Positions 1-8,449 of a stretch of DNA of 61,183 nt are shown here, in pieces. The stretch is taken from NCBI GenBank assembly GCA_017849585.1, contig JAFIGT010000028.1:1-61183 (forward strand), read 5' to 3'. The notes beneath the pieces are model-generated. The model did not search any database. It saw only the letters and a list, made by a program, of their open reading frames with translations, and was not told the DNA's origin. The stretch is from Verrucomicrobium sp. (lineage in GTDB: Bacteria > Verrucomicrobiota > Verrucomicrobiia > Methylacidiphilales > UBA1321). Position 1 is the first letter of the stretch. Each line of letters starts with the position of its first letter. The translations under genes and the position numbers were made by a program.

Positions 1-102
1 GGACTCAAACGCACCACTGGCTCCACCCTTAACGCCCGCAAGCAATCCAACCTCCTCAGCGAAGCTGCCTTCAAAGTCCTCACCTACGCCCTCAGACGTT
101 AG
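1..102 (+). pseudogene. DDE transposase, C-terminal remnant
   Basis: The window opens inside a reading frame that ends at TAG 100-102 and encodes the last 33 residues of a DDE-type transposase (starts GLKRTTGSTL, ends TYALRR). The same tail, clearly homologous but not identical, ends a second remnant at 19664 (GLKRTTGSTL ... AYAFNR). The rest of this copy lies outside the window, so it may be intact there. It ends 9 bases before a truncated TcmP-type gene, which suggests that this insertion removed the 5' part of that gene. Confidence 0.75.
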
Positions 103-111
103 GGCCACCGT

Positions 112-1056
112 GTGACCGAAAATCTATTCTACAGAGCATTAAATCATCAAATTAGGAATTCGATCTACAGTCCAACTATTGGTGTCAGTACTTTTCTATT
201 TCGCGGAAAATTCAATCAGCATATTGGAGCCGTGCTTGCAGACATCAAACGGAGACACCCTCGTGGCGGCGGGCGATCTATGTTTTTTCTTGATCAATGC
301 GGTTACTCTAAAGTTTCACCTAAAACGATTCATAAGATCCACACAGAACTTTCATCCAAAGCTGAGTTCATCGTGAATTTCGCCATTGGCTGGTTGGCAG
401 ATACCTTAAATGACGCATCGGATTTCAAAAAAATTATCGCCGATTTTGACCTTAGTGAATATGTAAATCTAGTCGAAATATTGGCGATCAAGGCTCGCCT
501 TTCTGATTGGCGGTACCTTATCGAAGCGAAATTTGGAGAGGCCTTTCGCAAGGCGTCAGGGCTCCCTTTCTTTTCGCCATTTTATATTGAGCCCGTCGAT
601 AATCATCGAGGTTATTGGCTCCTTCACTTGGCGCCGGTTGCGCGAGCAAGATTTGCCATGACCCAGATTCACTGGCAAAATGCGAACGGCTCAAAACACT
701 ACGGTCCTAAAGGGCTTGGCATTCTCGGCTATAAGCCGGACGGAGACGACACGCTTTACCTTAACGGAATGTCTTTTGACGTAGATACTCGAACAGAATG
801 TAAGGAGGCTCTTGTCACGGATCTCGCCAAGGTGATACGCAGTCAATTCAAGGACGGAACAACAGTTCAGGAACTAAGTATTCATTGCTGCAACGACACA
901 ATCGCCGATATATCCATGTTGAAGGCCGCTCTTGCCAGCTTGTCTGAGCGAGAGGACATCGTTGTTTTATCAGGAGGGGGGAATGAAAAGAGGTCGCAAT
1001 CAATCAATGATACGGATATTATTCAATCTAACCGTCAATTCAGACTGAGTTTTTGA
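112..1056 (+). pseudogene. TcmP-type protein, N-terminally truncated
   Basis: The open frame runs from a GTG at 112 for 314 codons. The segment GRSMFFLDQCGYSKV (about residues 54-68) matches the FFxDxxG core of three-Cys-motif partner (TcmP) proteins, and the preceding GKFNQHIGAV segment fits what lies before that core in one TcmP subgroup. The usual N-terminal part (a K..IL..YL helix and the DGFAGxGxY loop) is missing. A transposase tail ends immediately upstream, so the GTG is probably not a native start and the gene is likely a 5'-deleted remnant. It belongs to a different subgroup from the intact TcmP at 1917-3095. TcmP proteins have no established biochemical role. Its 3' end converges with the methyltransferase gene, with 6 bases between the two stop codons. 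Confidence 0.6.
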
Positions 1057-1062
1057 TCTGTC

Positions 1063-1875
1063 TTATTGATCGTTATCCAACTCGAATTTGTCTAGGAGTT
1101 TCATAGCCTCAGCGTATGCGTCGCCCTGATCACAAGTCGTCTTTTTGAACCAGATGCTTGTGCCTCTATTTTCCACACAGGAATTATCAATAACGATTTG
1201 TAAGCCTGCATTCCAGGCGGCCTGAATTAATGCGGCCATACCCAAATCGTTGAAGTGACCAAACCGAATGAGACAATGAGCTTCGTCTTTAAGGAGCGTC
1301 GCTGAGGCCACGAGCGCTGGTTGCATTTCCTTGGTCAACGGGTCTGTGTCTTGATCATCTGTGCCTGGAATCAATACATAGTCCAGTAGTACCAAATCGC
1401 ATTCGAACTGGTTTTTTGTTTGAATTATTTCTTCGAATGTTCTGCGGTGAAATTTTATATTTGGAATATTAAGCTGCTTTGCCCATTTTTCTCCCAGGAT
1501 CAGAGGGGCGGTGGCATGATCAATGACATGAAAATACCATTGTGGATATTGGCGCGCCGACCATATACTAGCGAGTCCAACGCCTCCTCCTAAATCAGCT
1601 ACAACTCCAGATTCTTTTTCTAGCAAAGGAATGGACTCGCTGAGTTTTTCGAGCGTACCCAGTACACGCTCGACATCTCCACAAAGAATTTTTTTGGCGA
1701 TACGCTCTGTTACAAAAAGGGCATTGTGAAGGTTCTCTGAGGTACTGCCTTCGTTTTCGATGATCTGATCGAGGTCATAGCCCAGAGATTTTATCTCTTT
1801 CTTATCTTTGGAGTTTAGGTGCGAAGTGCATCGAGTTACGCCCAGAGCATTTAAGAAGCTAGCTGCATTACGCAT
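1063..1875 (-). CDS. class I SAM-dependent methyltransferase
   Basis: A 270-residue protein. The segment VADLGGGVGLASI (about residues 92-104) is a class I methyltransferase motif I (SAM-binding glycine loop), followed by an acidic residue in YFHVIDHATAP and by CDLVLLDYVLIPG as the motif IV region. The N-terminal 80 residues are helical and may be a substrate or dimer domain; no known domain is recognised there. The substrate is unknown. The gene is transcribed away from tcmP (ATG 1875 against ATG 1917), so the two probably share a 41-base divergent promoter region. Position among TcmP and radical SAM genes suggests a modification or defence-related cassette, but that is inference. Low GC and A/T-rich codons match its left-hand neighbours. 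Confidence 0.7.
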   Translation of the reverse strand: MRNAASFLNALGVTRCTSHLNSKDKKEIKSLGYDLDQIIENEGSTSENLHNALFVTERIAKKILCGDVERVLGTLEKLSESIPLLEKESGVVADLGGGVGLASIWSARQYPQWYFHVIDHATAPLILGEKWAKQLNIPNIKFHRRTFEEIIQTKNQFECDLVLLDYVLIPGTDDQDTDPLTKEMQPALVASATLLKDEAHCLIRFGHFNDLGMAALIQAAWNAGLQIVIDNSCVENRGTSIWFKKTTCDQGDAYAEAMKLLDKFELDNDQ

Positions 1876-1916
1876 TGGTGTTGTGTATTTACTAAAATAC
1901 AGATAAAAAGTCCACC

Positions 1917-3095
1917 ATGCCGAAAGAATTTCATGCCGAGGTGAAAATCTGGTCGCAGATCAAACACGAAATTCTGCGCCGGTATCTTCGGCTATTTATA
2001 AGCAAACTCGCTGGTGCCGCCAAACAATACAGCAATTCCCAAGGTGGGAGGATTTACTATGTTGATGGTTTCGCAGGCCAAGGAAAATATGAAGACGGGC
2101 GCGAAGGCTCCGCTTATCTCGCGGCAGATTTGGCTGCCAATGCACCAGGATCTATGGCAGGAGTCCTCCAGTGCATTAATGTGGAGGCTGATCCAGATAC
2201 ATTCGCCAATTTAGAAAAGCATACTTCGCCTTTCGTTACGCTCGGCTGCGTACAGAACATCCACGATGAATTCGAAGTTGCGCTGGATCAAATTATTAAA
2301 ATCATTGGTGGAAACATCGCCTTTTTCTTCATTGATCCATTAGGAGCAAAAGGAACTGGATTGCCACAATTGGAGAAAATTGGAGCAAAGCAGCGAGGGA
2401 AGACCGAGGTACTACTGCGGTTTGATGACATTCGCATAAGTCGTACCATTGGTAATATCGTGGGCTTAGAAGCACGACAGGATGAACGTTCACACAAGGC
2501 GGCACAGACTTTGACGACCTTAGTTAAAGGCATGGCAGATGAGAAAATAATTGCAGCCGCCCTCAAAGATGGAAAAATCGATCGTCAGGAACTACTTAAT
2601 GCCTTTATCCGACTTGTTGTTAAGGAAAAAAAACTTTTCCGTTTCGGTCTTAGTTACCCGATCACCAATCCCCTGACCGAAGGCCATCATTATTTTTTAG
2701 TCCACTTTTGCAATCATGCGGACGGTTACATTCACATGGCTCATTTCATGGCGTGGGCCGAAAGATCGGTAAAGAAGCAGATTCACGACCAAGCCCAATC
2801 ACTGTTTCAAACTGAAGTCCAATCAGAGATTCCCTTTATTGTGGACGCTGTTCAGCAAAATACTGCAAAGCAAAACGTGGATACCATAGTGGAAGCACTA
2901 CCGATGATTTTAAGTTCGCTGAAAGGGAGAGCTGGCCTTCAGCTTCGAAACGTCTATGCGGCGATTGTGGACCGTTTCCAGTGGAAGTATATTCGTCGTG
3001 AGTGGGAGGCTGCCATCAAAGAGGGCATGGCTCGAGGCCAAATTCGGACTGATGGAAAACTTAGTGCAGACTCGGCACCAATCATTCTATCCTAA
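1917..3095 (+). CDS. tcmP: three-Cys-motif partner protein TcmP
   Basis: A 392-residue protein with the full TcmP layout: a helical start with KHEILRRYLRLF (about 16-27), the loop YYVDGFAGQGKYEDG (about 47-61) and the core FFFIDPLGAKGTG (about 135-147). TcmP is a family named for its genomic partnership with proteins carrying a short three-cysteine motif resembling that of radical SAM enzymes. The next gene here, five bases downstream, has such a motif, so this is the expected pair and the two are surely co-transcribed. The DGFAGxGxY loop resembles the glycine loop of nucleotide or SAM-binding Rossmann folds, so a methyltransferase-like fold is possible. The molecular function of the family is not established. 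Confidence 0.8.
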   Translation: MPKEFHAEVKIWSQIKHEILRRYLRLFISKLAGAAKQYSNSQGGRIYYVDGFAGQGKYEDGREGSAYLAADLAANAPGSMAGVLQCINVEADPDTFANLEKHTSPFVTLGCVQNIHDEFEVALDQIIKIIGGNIAFFFIDPLGAKGTGLPQLEKIGAKQRGKTEVLLRFDDIRISRTIGNIVGLEARQDERSHKAAQTLTTLVKGMADEKIIAAALKDGKIDRQELLNAFIRLVVKEKKLFRFGLSYPITNPLTEGHHYFLVHFCNHADGYIHMAHFMAWAERSVKKQIHDQAQSLFQTEVQSEIPFIVDAVQQNTAKQNVDTIVEALPMILSSLKGRAGLQLRNVYAAIVDRFQWKYIRREWEAAIKEGMARGQIRTDGKLSADSAPIILS

Positions 3096-3099
3096 ACCT

Positions 3100-4206
3100 A
3101 TGGTTACTTTACTTCCAAATATAGCTGGGAAGCCGCCGTTGCGGTCGACACGGACCGTACCAACAGATGGTATCCCCGTTGGCACATGGTTTTCGCCGGC
3201 AGTAATTCAGCCTAACAATTTCATTTACAAGAGCTTATCATCATGGTCCTTCAATACAGCAGTGGGTTGCACGCATGCCTGTCGTTTTTGCTATGTCCCG
3301 AGTGTAGCCACCATAAAGCAGACTCCTCACTTAAAAAAGTACGGCGTTAAGGACCCTGACCAAGAGTGGGGTAATTACGTTTTCTTGCGGCCATGGGATG
3401 AATCAAAATTCCTTGCCTCGTTAAAAGCAGCTGAGAATACGCCGCAGTCTAGCCTAAAGCCGGATGGAAATCGGGCAGTAATGTTCTGCACTACAACTGA
3501 CCCATACCAAGTCATTAGGCACCCAGACGCAAATCGACAGAAGGAACTATTTGAATTATCGAGATTTGTGGTACGGCGCGCACTCGAGCTAATTCGTGAC
3601 TGTTCCACCATTAACGTTCGAATTCTGACTCGTAGCCCAATGGCAAAGCTTGATTTTGATCTCTTTCAGTCCTTTGGTAAAAGACTCGTTTTCGGAATGA
3701 GCCTACCCACACTACGCAACGATATTGCTAAAATTTACGAACCACATGCCCCAGCTCCAAGTCAACGCCTTGCTACACTTATCGCCGCTAAAAAAGCGGG
3801 GCTTCACGTGTATGTGGCAATGGCACCTACCTACCCCGAATGCGATGAGGCAGATCTGCGTAACACTTTGAAGGCAGTATCTGACCTAAATCCAATTACC
3901 ATTTTCCATGAGCCGATCAACATCCGCGCCGAAAATGTGGCGCGTATCGAAGCCGAAGCGACGGCCAACGGATTACATCTAAATACTGAGGTTTTTGCTA
4001 CGCGGGAAGCATGGCGCACTTACGCACTGGGATCACTCAAGAGTGTCTGGAAGATCGCTCAGGAGCTCGGTCTGAGAAAACAGCTTCATCTCTGGCCGGA
4101 TAAGGTACTGGGTTCCCGTGATGCTATTCTGTCCGTGAAAAATTCCTACGCTTATGAGCGTTGGCTCAAAGCTCGGTGGACCAGAATTAGCGAGTGGCCA
4201 AAATAA
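3100..4206 (+). CDS. radical SAM protein, TcmP partner
   Basis: ATG 3100 is chosen because it follows the tcmP stop (3093-3095) by four bases; the open frame extends further upstream but would overlap tcmP. The product is 368 residues. The motif GCTHACRFCYVPS supplies cysteines 57, 61 and 64 in the CX3CX2C spacing of radical SAM enzymes, which bind a [4Fe-4S] cluster and cleave S-adenosylmethionine. The general pattern (cluster near the N-terminus, about 300 residues of alternating strands and helices, an HVYVAMAPTYPE segment) is like the spore-photoproduct-lyase/DUF5131 side of the superfamily rather than MoaA. The substrate is unknown. Forms an operon with tcmP and meets the mobilisation operon end to end (stops at 4206 and 4256). 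Confidence 0.75.
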   Translation: MVTLLPNIAGKPPLRSTRTVPTDGIPVGTWFSPAVIQPNNFIYKSLSSWSFNTAVGCTHACRFCYVPSVATIKQTPHLKKYGVKDPDQEWGNYVFLRPWDESKFLASLKAAENTPQSSLKPDGNRAVMFCTTTDPYQVIRHPDANRQKELFELSRFVVRRALELIRDCSTINVRILTRSPMAKLDFDLFQSFGKRLVFGMSLPTLRNDIAKIYEPHAPAPSQRLATLIAAKKAGLHVYVAMAPTYPECDEADLRNTLKAVSDLNPITIFHEPINIRAENVARIEAEATANGLHLNTEVFATREAWRTYALGSLKSVWKIAQELGLRKQLHLWPDKVLGSRDAILSVKNSYAYERWLKARWTRISEWPK

Positions 4207-4255
4207 TTGCCCCACCGTACTGGTAATCATCAACAGAATTTTAGCAAAACCTATC

Positions 4256-5746
4256 TCAGTAGAGGGAATAACTGCATAGTGGGGAGGCGAGTTTCGGCAG
4301 GGTAAACTCAGTGGGTCTCAAATGCACCCGGCGGAATGCTTTTTCGCAATGCTTGATGATGGCATAGTGTTTGGGCAGAGCACGTAGCTGGTGGGCCTTG
4401 ACCCAATGTTCGTCTTCCTCCTTCCAATTCATGGTGCGCTTACCCCCGGAATGGCCATAGGTTCGCTTTTGTACCGTATGCTTGCCAATGGCGTCGGCGA
4501 TCATGTCCGATGCTTGGTTGTCGGCGGCGGTGAAATAGATTTTGTTGCCGAGGTTCAATAAAAAGACTTCGGCTTTCTCCTTGTTGCCCATCGGCGGGAT
4601 GTAGGAGGTGGGGGATTGGGTGGAGTTGATCGTCGTGGCGCGTGCGCCGCGTATCTTATCCACCACATTGTAGTCGGACATGCCGTCTTCACTGACAAGA
4701 ACCGTTTCCTGGGCTTCGTCCAGCACCATGACAATCAGTTTTTTCTTGGCACGCGCTTCATAGCTCAGGTCGTAGCGTCTCAGGGCATGCATGTAGAAAA
4801 TGGTTTTCAAGAGGAGGCTGACATACTTTTTTTCGACCTGATATTTCTGTGGGATTTTGACGCTAATCAATTTCCCTTGGTCGATCTCACTCAATGAGAA
4901 CGTCGGCTTTTCAGCATCAAATACCTGCGCGATGTCCGGTGCGATAAAAGGTTCCAGATAATTGGCAACCGTGGAACAAACGCCGCCGAGTTGTTCGCGT
5001 GGTTGTTTGACGAATTCATAAAAGTATTGAACGAGTGGACGCAATTCAGGTCGGGTTCTGGACTGGTCTTCAATGGCTCCTGCCATCTCTTTGAATTGGG
5101 GTTCGTTGGCAATGATCGCGGCGCATCGGCTTACCGTGACGGGACGCCCGAGTACGGACAATGCCGTGAGGGTGTTTTTAATGATGGTCTGCGCTGCCAC
5201 TTTAAAGAACGCCTGCCCGCCTTTCTGTCCGGCTGCAGTCGCTATATCGACCAGCATTTTGGCGTAAGTTGAATAGGGAATGCTGGTGTCTGCCAGAAAG
5301 TTCATTGTCCGTATCGGCTTCCATTGCTCCGTTGCGTTATCGGGCCTGACCTCCAACTGGGCGAGCTGATCCGGGCACTTTAATGACGCGGCAATGCGCG
5401 TGAGTGGTTCGCTCAAGTCACCCTTGGTATCCAGCACCAAGATGCCGACATCGGGGCGTCTCGCCTTGAGTTGATAGATAATCGGAACAACTCCACAGGC
5501 GGTTTTACCGGAGCCTGTGCGTCCATCAATTTCCCATCCCCGGCAAAACTCTTCCTCTGTCCACTCAACTCCGCCAAAGACAAGCACCACATTGGGTTCT
5601 CGTTGGGGTGGACTTAATAGTTTGATAAGGAGCGTTCCGATGAGGCCACCCAGCAAGGCAATCAGCCAGCGACTGACACCCCACTGGACGGCGCAGAGAG
5701 CGACAAGATAGCCAATGGCTACAAAAGGCAATACTAGACGACGCAT
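4256..5746 (-). CDS. type IV coupling protein, TrwB/TraD family
   Basis: A 496-residue membrane ATPase that would link a relaxase-DNA complex to a type IV secretion channel. Two hydrophobic segments lie at about residues 6-20 and 26-44. Walker A is GRTGSGKT at 75-82, and a Walker B region reads VMVLDEAQE near residue 342. A later NSTQSPTSY segment fits the Gln/Thr-rich sensor region of this family. Length matches TrwB-type proteins (about 500). It is the last gene of a four-gene minus-strand operon and overlaps the preceding gene by 13 bases. A MobF relaxase, its natural partner, lies at 19.8 kb, separated from it by an intron and the nitrate cluster. No mating-pair-formation genes are seen, so the element looks mobilisable rather than self-transmissible, unless those genes are outside the window. 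Confidence 0.85.
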   Translation of the reverse strand: MRRLVLPFVAIGYLVALCAVQWGVSRWLIALLGGLIGTLLIKLLSPPQREPNVVLVFGGVEWTEEEFCRGWEIDGRTGSGKTACGVVPIIYQLKARRPDVGILVLDTKGDLSEPLTRIAASLKCPDQLAQLEVRPDNATEQWKPIRTMNFLADTSIPYSTYAKMLVDIATAAGQKGGQAFFKVAAQTIIKNTLTALSVLGRPVTVSRCAAIIANEPQFKEMAGAIEDQSRTRPELRPLVQYFYEFVKQPREQLGGVCSTVANYLEPFIAPDIAQVFDAEKPTFSLSEIDQGKLISVKIPQKYQVEKKYVSLLLKTIFYMHALRRYDLSYEARAKKKLIVMVLDEAQETVLVSEDGMSDYNVVDKIRGARATTINSTQSPTSYIPPMGNKEKAEVFLLNLGNKIYFTAADNQASDMIADAIGKHTVQKRTYGHSGGKRTMNWKEEDEHWVKAHQLRALPKHYAIIKHCEKAFRRVHLRPTEFTLPKLASPLCSYSLY

Positions 5747-6213
5747 AAAATCAGGATTGAGCCCACGGCCATGCCCGCAATAAAGCAGGCGACAGCCCGT
5801 TGCCAGTTCAGTTCACGCCATTCTCTGTCTAGATCGGCTATGACTTTTTCCATTTTTTGAGAAATCTGAACCATCGGTTTCTCCAACCCTTGGTGCAGCT
5901 TTTGTTTCATGGTCGCTTCGTCCTGCCCCAGTATCTTCGCTATGGCGTCGAGGCCGGGATACAGCTTGTCCATGATGGCGGCATAGGCTTGCATCCTGTC
6001 GAGGCGCGGGTCGAGGACAGACTTAAAATGCAATCCTCCTTCGTTGATGAGTTCGTAATGCTGGCGTACCCGGTTCCAGTGCCAGGCGCAAAAAACAATG
6101 GTTGGGTCGTCCTTGGGTAAATCGAAATTGGTCATCAGCCATTTCAAATCTTCCGGTAAGTTGCCTCCGTGAAATACTTCCTCGGGCGGCCTGAGATCGG
6201 GAGGATTGCTCAT
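5734..6213 (-). CDS. small C-terminally anchored protein of mobilisation operon
   Basis: A 159-residue protein that I do not recognise. It is mostly polar and helical, with a long amphipathic, probably coiled-coil stretch (about residues 95-135), and ends in one hydrophobic segment (AVACFIAGMAVGSILILCVV), which predicts a tail-anchored inner-membrane protein facing the cytoplasm. Its ATG overlaps the end of the ParA-like gene by 4 bases and its end overlaps the coupling-protein start by 13 bases, so the three are translationally coupled. By position it may assist the coupling protein or tether the ParA-like ATPase to the membrane; that is inference only. Confidence 0.6.
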   Translation of the reverse strand: MSNPPDLRPPEEVFHGGNLPEDLKWLMTNFDLPKDDPTIVFCAWHWNRVRQHYELINEGGLHFKSVLDPRLDRMQAYAAIMDKLYPGLDAIAKILGQDEATMKQKLHQGLEKPMVQISQKMEKVIADLDREWRELNWQRAVACFIAGMAVGSILILCVV

Positions 6214-6926
6214 ACGCCCAGTATCTCCTTCACGGTCTCGAACTGAGCATAGGATTTTCTGAGATAGGCATGCACTCGGGAGCGGTTGGATAGCGTTGCC
6301 AGATGGTGATGAATCGCGTCACGAAAGGCGATGTCATGCCGATCCAGCAGGATCACGGTTCGCTCGGCGAGCGTGGGCAGGATGATTTCTTTGGCGGCGG
6401 CTTCCTCCAGCATGCGCTTTTTGATTTTGGAGTTCTCGTAGATTGAGAAATCCTTTCCACGCGCTGAATTTTTGACGATGAGGTAGTCCCCCTCATGGCC
6501 GAACATTTCCAGTGCCTCGGTCATAATCGCCATGCAGCTTTTGTCCGGAGTTATTACGAAGACAAAGGTGAGGGCGAAATCAAGGCTCTGGCGTTCGCCC
6601 ATGAGATCCACCTCCTTGAACCATGTATTGAGATCGTGAATGGATCGGGCGGCGCAATCGACGAGAATCAGCGAGTTATTTTCAATGGCATCGTTAATCG
6701 GGTCGAGATTATCCAAGTCCGAAATATCAATCTGTTCCGTATGATTCGGATAGTACTGATGAAGGCAGGGATTAACCGGGTCGATGTCGAAGGCGCGGCA
6801 GGCAATCTGGGTGTCGATGTAATACTGTAACAGGGTGCGCGCCATGAAGCTCTTGCCCACACCTCCTTTGTCGCCGGTGATGAAGACGATGCGTTTACGT
6901 TTGTTTGCAGGTTCATTGGTAGTCAT
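6210..6926 (-). CDS. ParA/MinD-like P-loop ATPase
   Basis: A 238-residue ATPase of the SIMIBI/ParA type. The deviant Walker A motif KGGVGKS lies at residues 20-26 (VFITGDKGGVGKSFMARTLL), followed by FDIDPVNPC as the switch region and a hydrophobic strand ending in LVDCAAR. Proteins of this type position plasmids or secretion complexes; next to a coupling protein and opposite a MobF relaxase, StbC/VirC1-like proteins are the usual comparison. No ParB gene is seen nearby, which argues against a classical partition pair. The start is preceded by the 134-residue gene with a 5-base gap. The role in segregation or in recruiting the relaxosome cannot be told apart from sequence. Confidence 0.8.
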   Translation of the reverse strand: MTTNEPANKRKRIVFITGDKGGVGKSFMARTLLQYYIDTQIACRAFDIDPVNPCLHQYYPNHTEQIDISDLDNLDPINDAIENNSLILVDCAARSIHDLNTWFKEVDLMGERQSLDFALTFVFVITPDKSCMAIMTEALEMFGHEGDYLIVKNSARGKDFSIYENSKIKKRMLEEAAAKEIILPTLAERTVILLDRHDIAFRDAIHHHLATLSNRSRVHAYLRKSYAQFETVKEILGV

Positions 6927-6931
6927 AGAAT

Positions 6932-7336
6932 TTAGAATTCACCTCTCAGGTCAGTATGCTTCTGGCCTTTCGGGGCGGTGGGGTTGGTTGTTGGTGTTGG
7001 GGTGGATAAGGCGGGTGATGCGACGGGAGGGCGCGGGCTCGATGCTGGCTGCGTGACTGGTGCGGCGCTTTGCGTGATTTCCTGCCTGAGTCGCTGCGAT
7101 TCGGCGCGGTGTTTTCTGCAAAACCGGATAATGGCCGATTCCGAAACCAAAATGGCGTACTGCTGCAATAGCTCGTGGATTTGCGTGGTCGATGCGCCGC
7201 GTGCGCGGAGTTGGAGTACGGCGTTTCGGTGCCGTTCCAGCAGTTCAGAGTGTCTGGGTTCGACCGTAAACCGGATGGCGGCCTCGTCTAACGTAGACGG
7301 TTTGGATTCTTGAAACGGTGGCGCAGATGCGTTCAT
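6932..7336 (-). CDS. small putative DNA-binding protein, first gene of mobilisation operon
   Basis: A 134-residue protein. The middle part (about residues 30-75, with ILVSESAIIRFCRKHRAE) has the helix content and spacing of a helix-turn-helix, preceded by RGASTTQIHELLQQY. The last 50 residues are a low-complexity Pro/Thr/Ala tail. No family is recognised with confidence. It is the promoter-proximal gene of the operon and begins 41 bases from a perfect 15-bp inverted repeat, so an obvious hypothesis is that it is the relaxosome accessory protein or autoregulator that binds this repeat. Codon use is like the rest of the operon. Confidence 0.55.
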   Translation of the reverse strand: MNASAPPFQESKPSTLDEAAIRFTVEPRHSELLERHRNAVLQLRARGASTTQIHELLQQYAILVSESAIIRFCRKHRAESQRLRQEITQSAAPVTQPASSPRPPVASPALSTPTPTTNPTAPKGQKHTDLRGEF

Positions 7337-7376
7337 GCGCCATCTATATAATACACATTTTCAGGAAATGCTAAAA

Positions 7377-7416
7377 CTACTTGGTAGCGAATTTGGCCGT
7401 TTTCGCTACCAAGTAG
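7377..7416. promoter_or_regulatory. perfect 15-bp inverted repeat, operator or oriT candidate
   Basis: CTACTTGGTAGCGAA (7377-7391) and TTCGCTACCAAGTAG (7402-7416) are exact reverse complements separated by 10 bases. The repeat lies 41-80 bases upstream of the first gene of the mobilisation operon. The same right arm recurs at 10152-10166 and, with one change, at 19782-19796, each time just before a relaxase start. That distribution is what is expected of a binding site for a shared regulator or relaxosome protein. Confidence 0.7.
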
Positions 7417-7419
7417 CGG

Positions 7420-7780
7420 CGTTCGACAGCATCCGATAGCGACTGATGATAGACGATACTGCATGGCGTCTGTAGATGCCGTCGTATGTGAGCGTCCGAC
7501 GTCGATAAATAGCGAATGGCGTTGCGCGACAGCGTCTGTTATTGCCTGCCAGCATCCGACATGAACGTCCAATGCTACCTGACGTCCTCTGATGAAGCCT
7601 GACGACGACAGATGACGTAAGCCGTCATCCGGTGACGACCGACAACGATGGACGATACCGTTAGACAGTGACAGGTGGCAGCGTCAGATGGTGCACGATG
7701 ACATCAGGCGACGACAGGTGTTGCTCGACACCGTCTGATGACACCACGCGATGTCAGTACTTGTCACCTCGTGACAGTCC
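7420..7780. repeat. degenerate GACG/GATG-rich non-coding repeat region
   Basis: About 360 bases without a convincing gene are packed with variations on a few short words: CAGCATCCGA, GAGCGTCCGA and CAGCGTCTG on the left, then GACGACAGATGACG, GTGACAGGTGGCAG, GCGTCAGATGGTG and CGACGACAGGTG on the right, in both orientations. The units are not evenly spaced and no unit is exact, so this is not a CRISPR. The location between the mobilisation operon and a former relaxase start suits an origin region (oriT or oriV iterons) or a structured RNA, but neither is proved. Confidence 0.45.
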
Positions 7781-7987
7781 GCGTCCCTTAGGGCTAAGGG
7801 GTGGCGTGTCCTTGCGAATTGTAACCTTGATACATTGTTGAAACATGAAAGGAGTTAACTCACATTCATAGAAATCAACCTGCGATTCCGTTCGCAGTAG
7901 CCTAGGAGCATTGGCTGGATCGGCAACGATCTGGTCAAAAAGCTGCTCTGACAATATACCTTCGTTCTTCGGAATGAGGAAAATTCC
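7754..7987 (-). other. open reading frame remnant ending at intron boundary
   Basis: On the minus strand an open frame reads from the presumed 5' intron boundary (7987) leftwards, through FLIPKNEGILSEQLFDQIV and QVDFYECELTPFMFQ, to a stop at 7754. The sequence looks protein-like for about 65 codons, then degenerates into a Pro/Gly/Arg stretch read from a small inverted repeat. I do not recognise the protein. It may be the distal end of a gene split by the intron. Joining it in frame to sequence beyond the intron adds only a few codons, so the gene, if real, was already broken. Confidence 0.3.
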
Positions 7988-8449
7988 GTGAGGAGTTTTT
8001 CGAGACGGCCAGCGTTAGGCTGTCTGAGGGTTAGGCTCGGATGACAAGTCCAACAGAAGTGAACTGCTTAAAGGCATCGTCACACCCAACGAGCCAAAGA
8101 CGCTGATTAAGGCTCCGACCAAAATGGTATGCAGCCGGTTGTTCTCTCGGACACTGAGAGCACACGGACAAAAAACGGCTGCCGGTGTAAGAGGCAGGGA
8201 CTAAATCATCCATTGATGCAATCAAGGCTAACAAGATAAACCCCGCATTTCGCCTTCTCAGGAAGGCAGGCGTTTCCGTAAGGAACGCTGTTGGGATGTG
8301 GGGCATGGGAAGCTGGAGAAAGCGAATGCCGCTCTGTAATGGAGCGGATAGGGGTTGCAACATCACCTCGCCGCGTCAAGCGGGCAGACTTCCAGCCGGT
8401 CATTAATGATGAGAGAACCTGTAGAACCATCCATAGAAGGAAATAGCAA

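Noticed and set aside
4256-7336. Full conjugation system
   Set aside because: Only coupling protein, ParA-like ATPase and two small proteins are present; no VirB/Trb mating-pair genes are seen anywhere in the window.
7420-7780. Possible CRISPR array
   Set aside because: Repeats are short, inexact, irregularly spaced and in both orientations; no cas genes are in the window.
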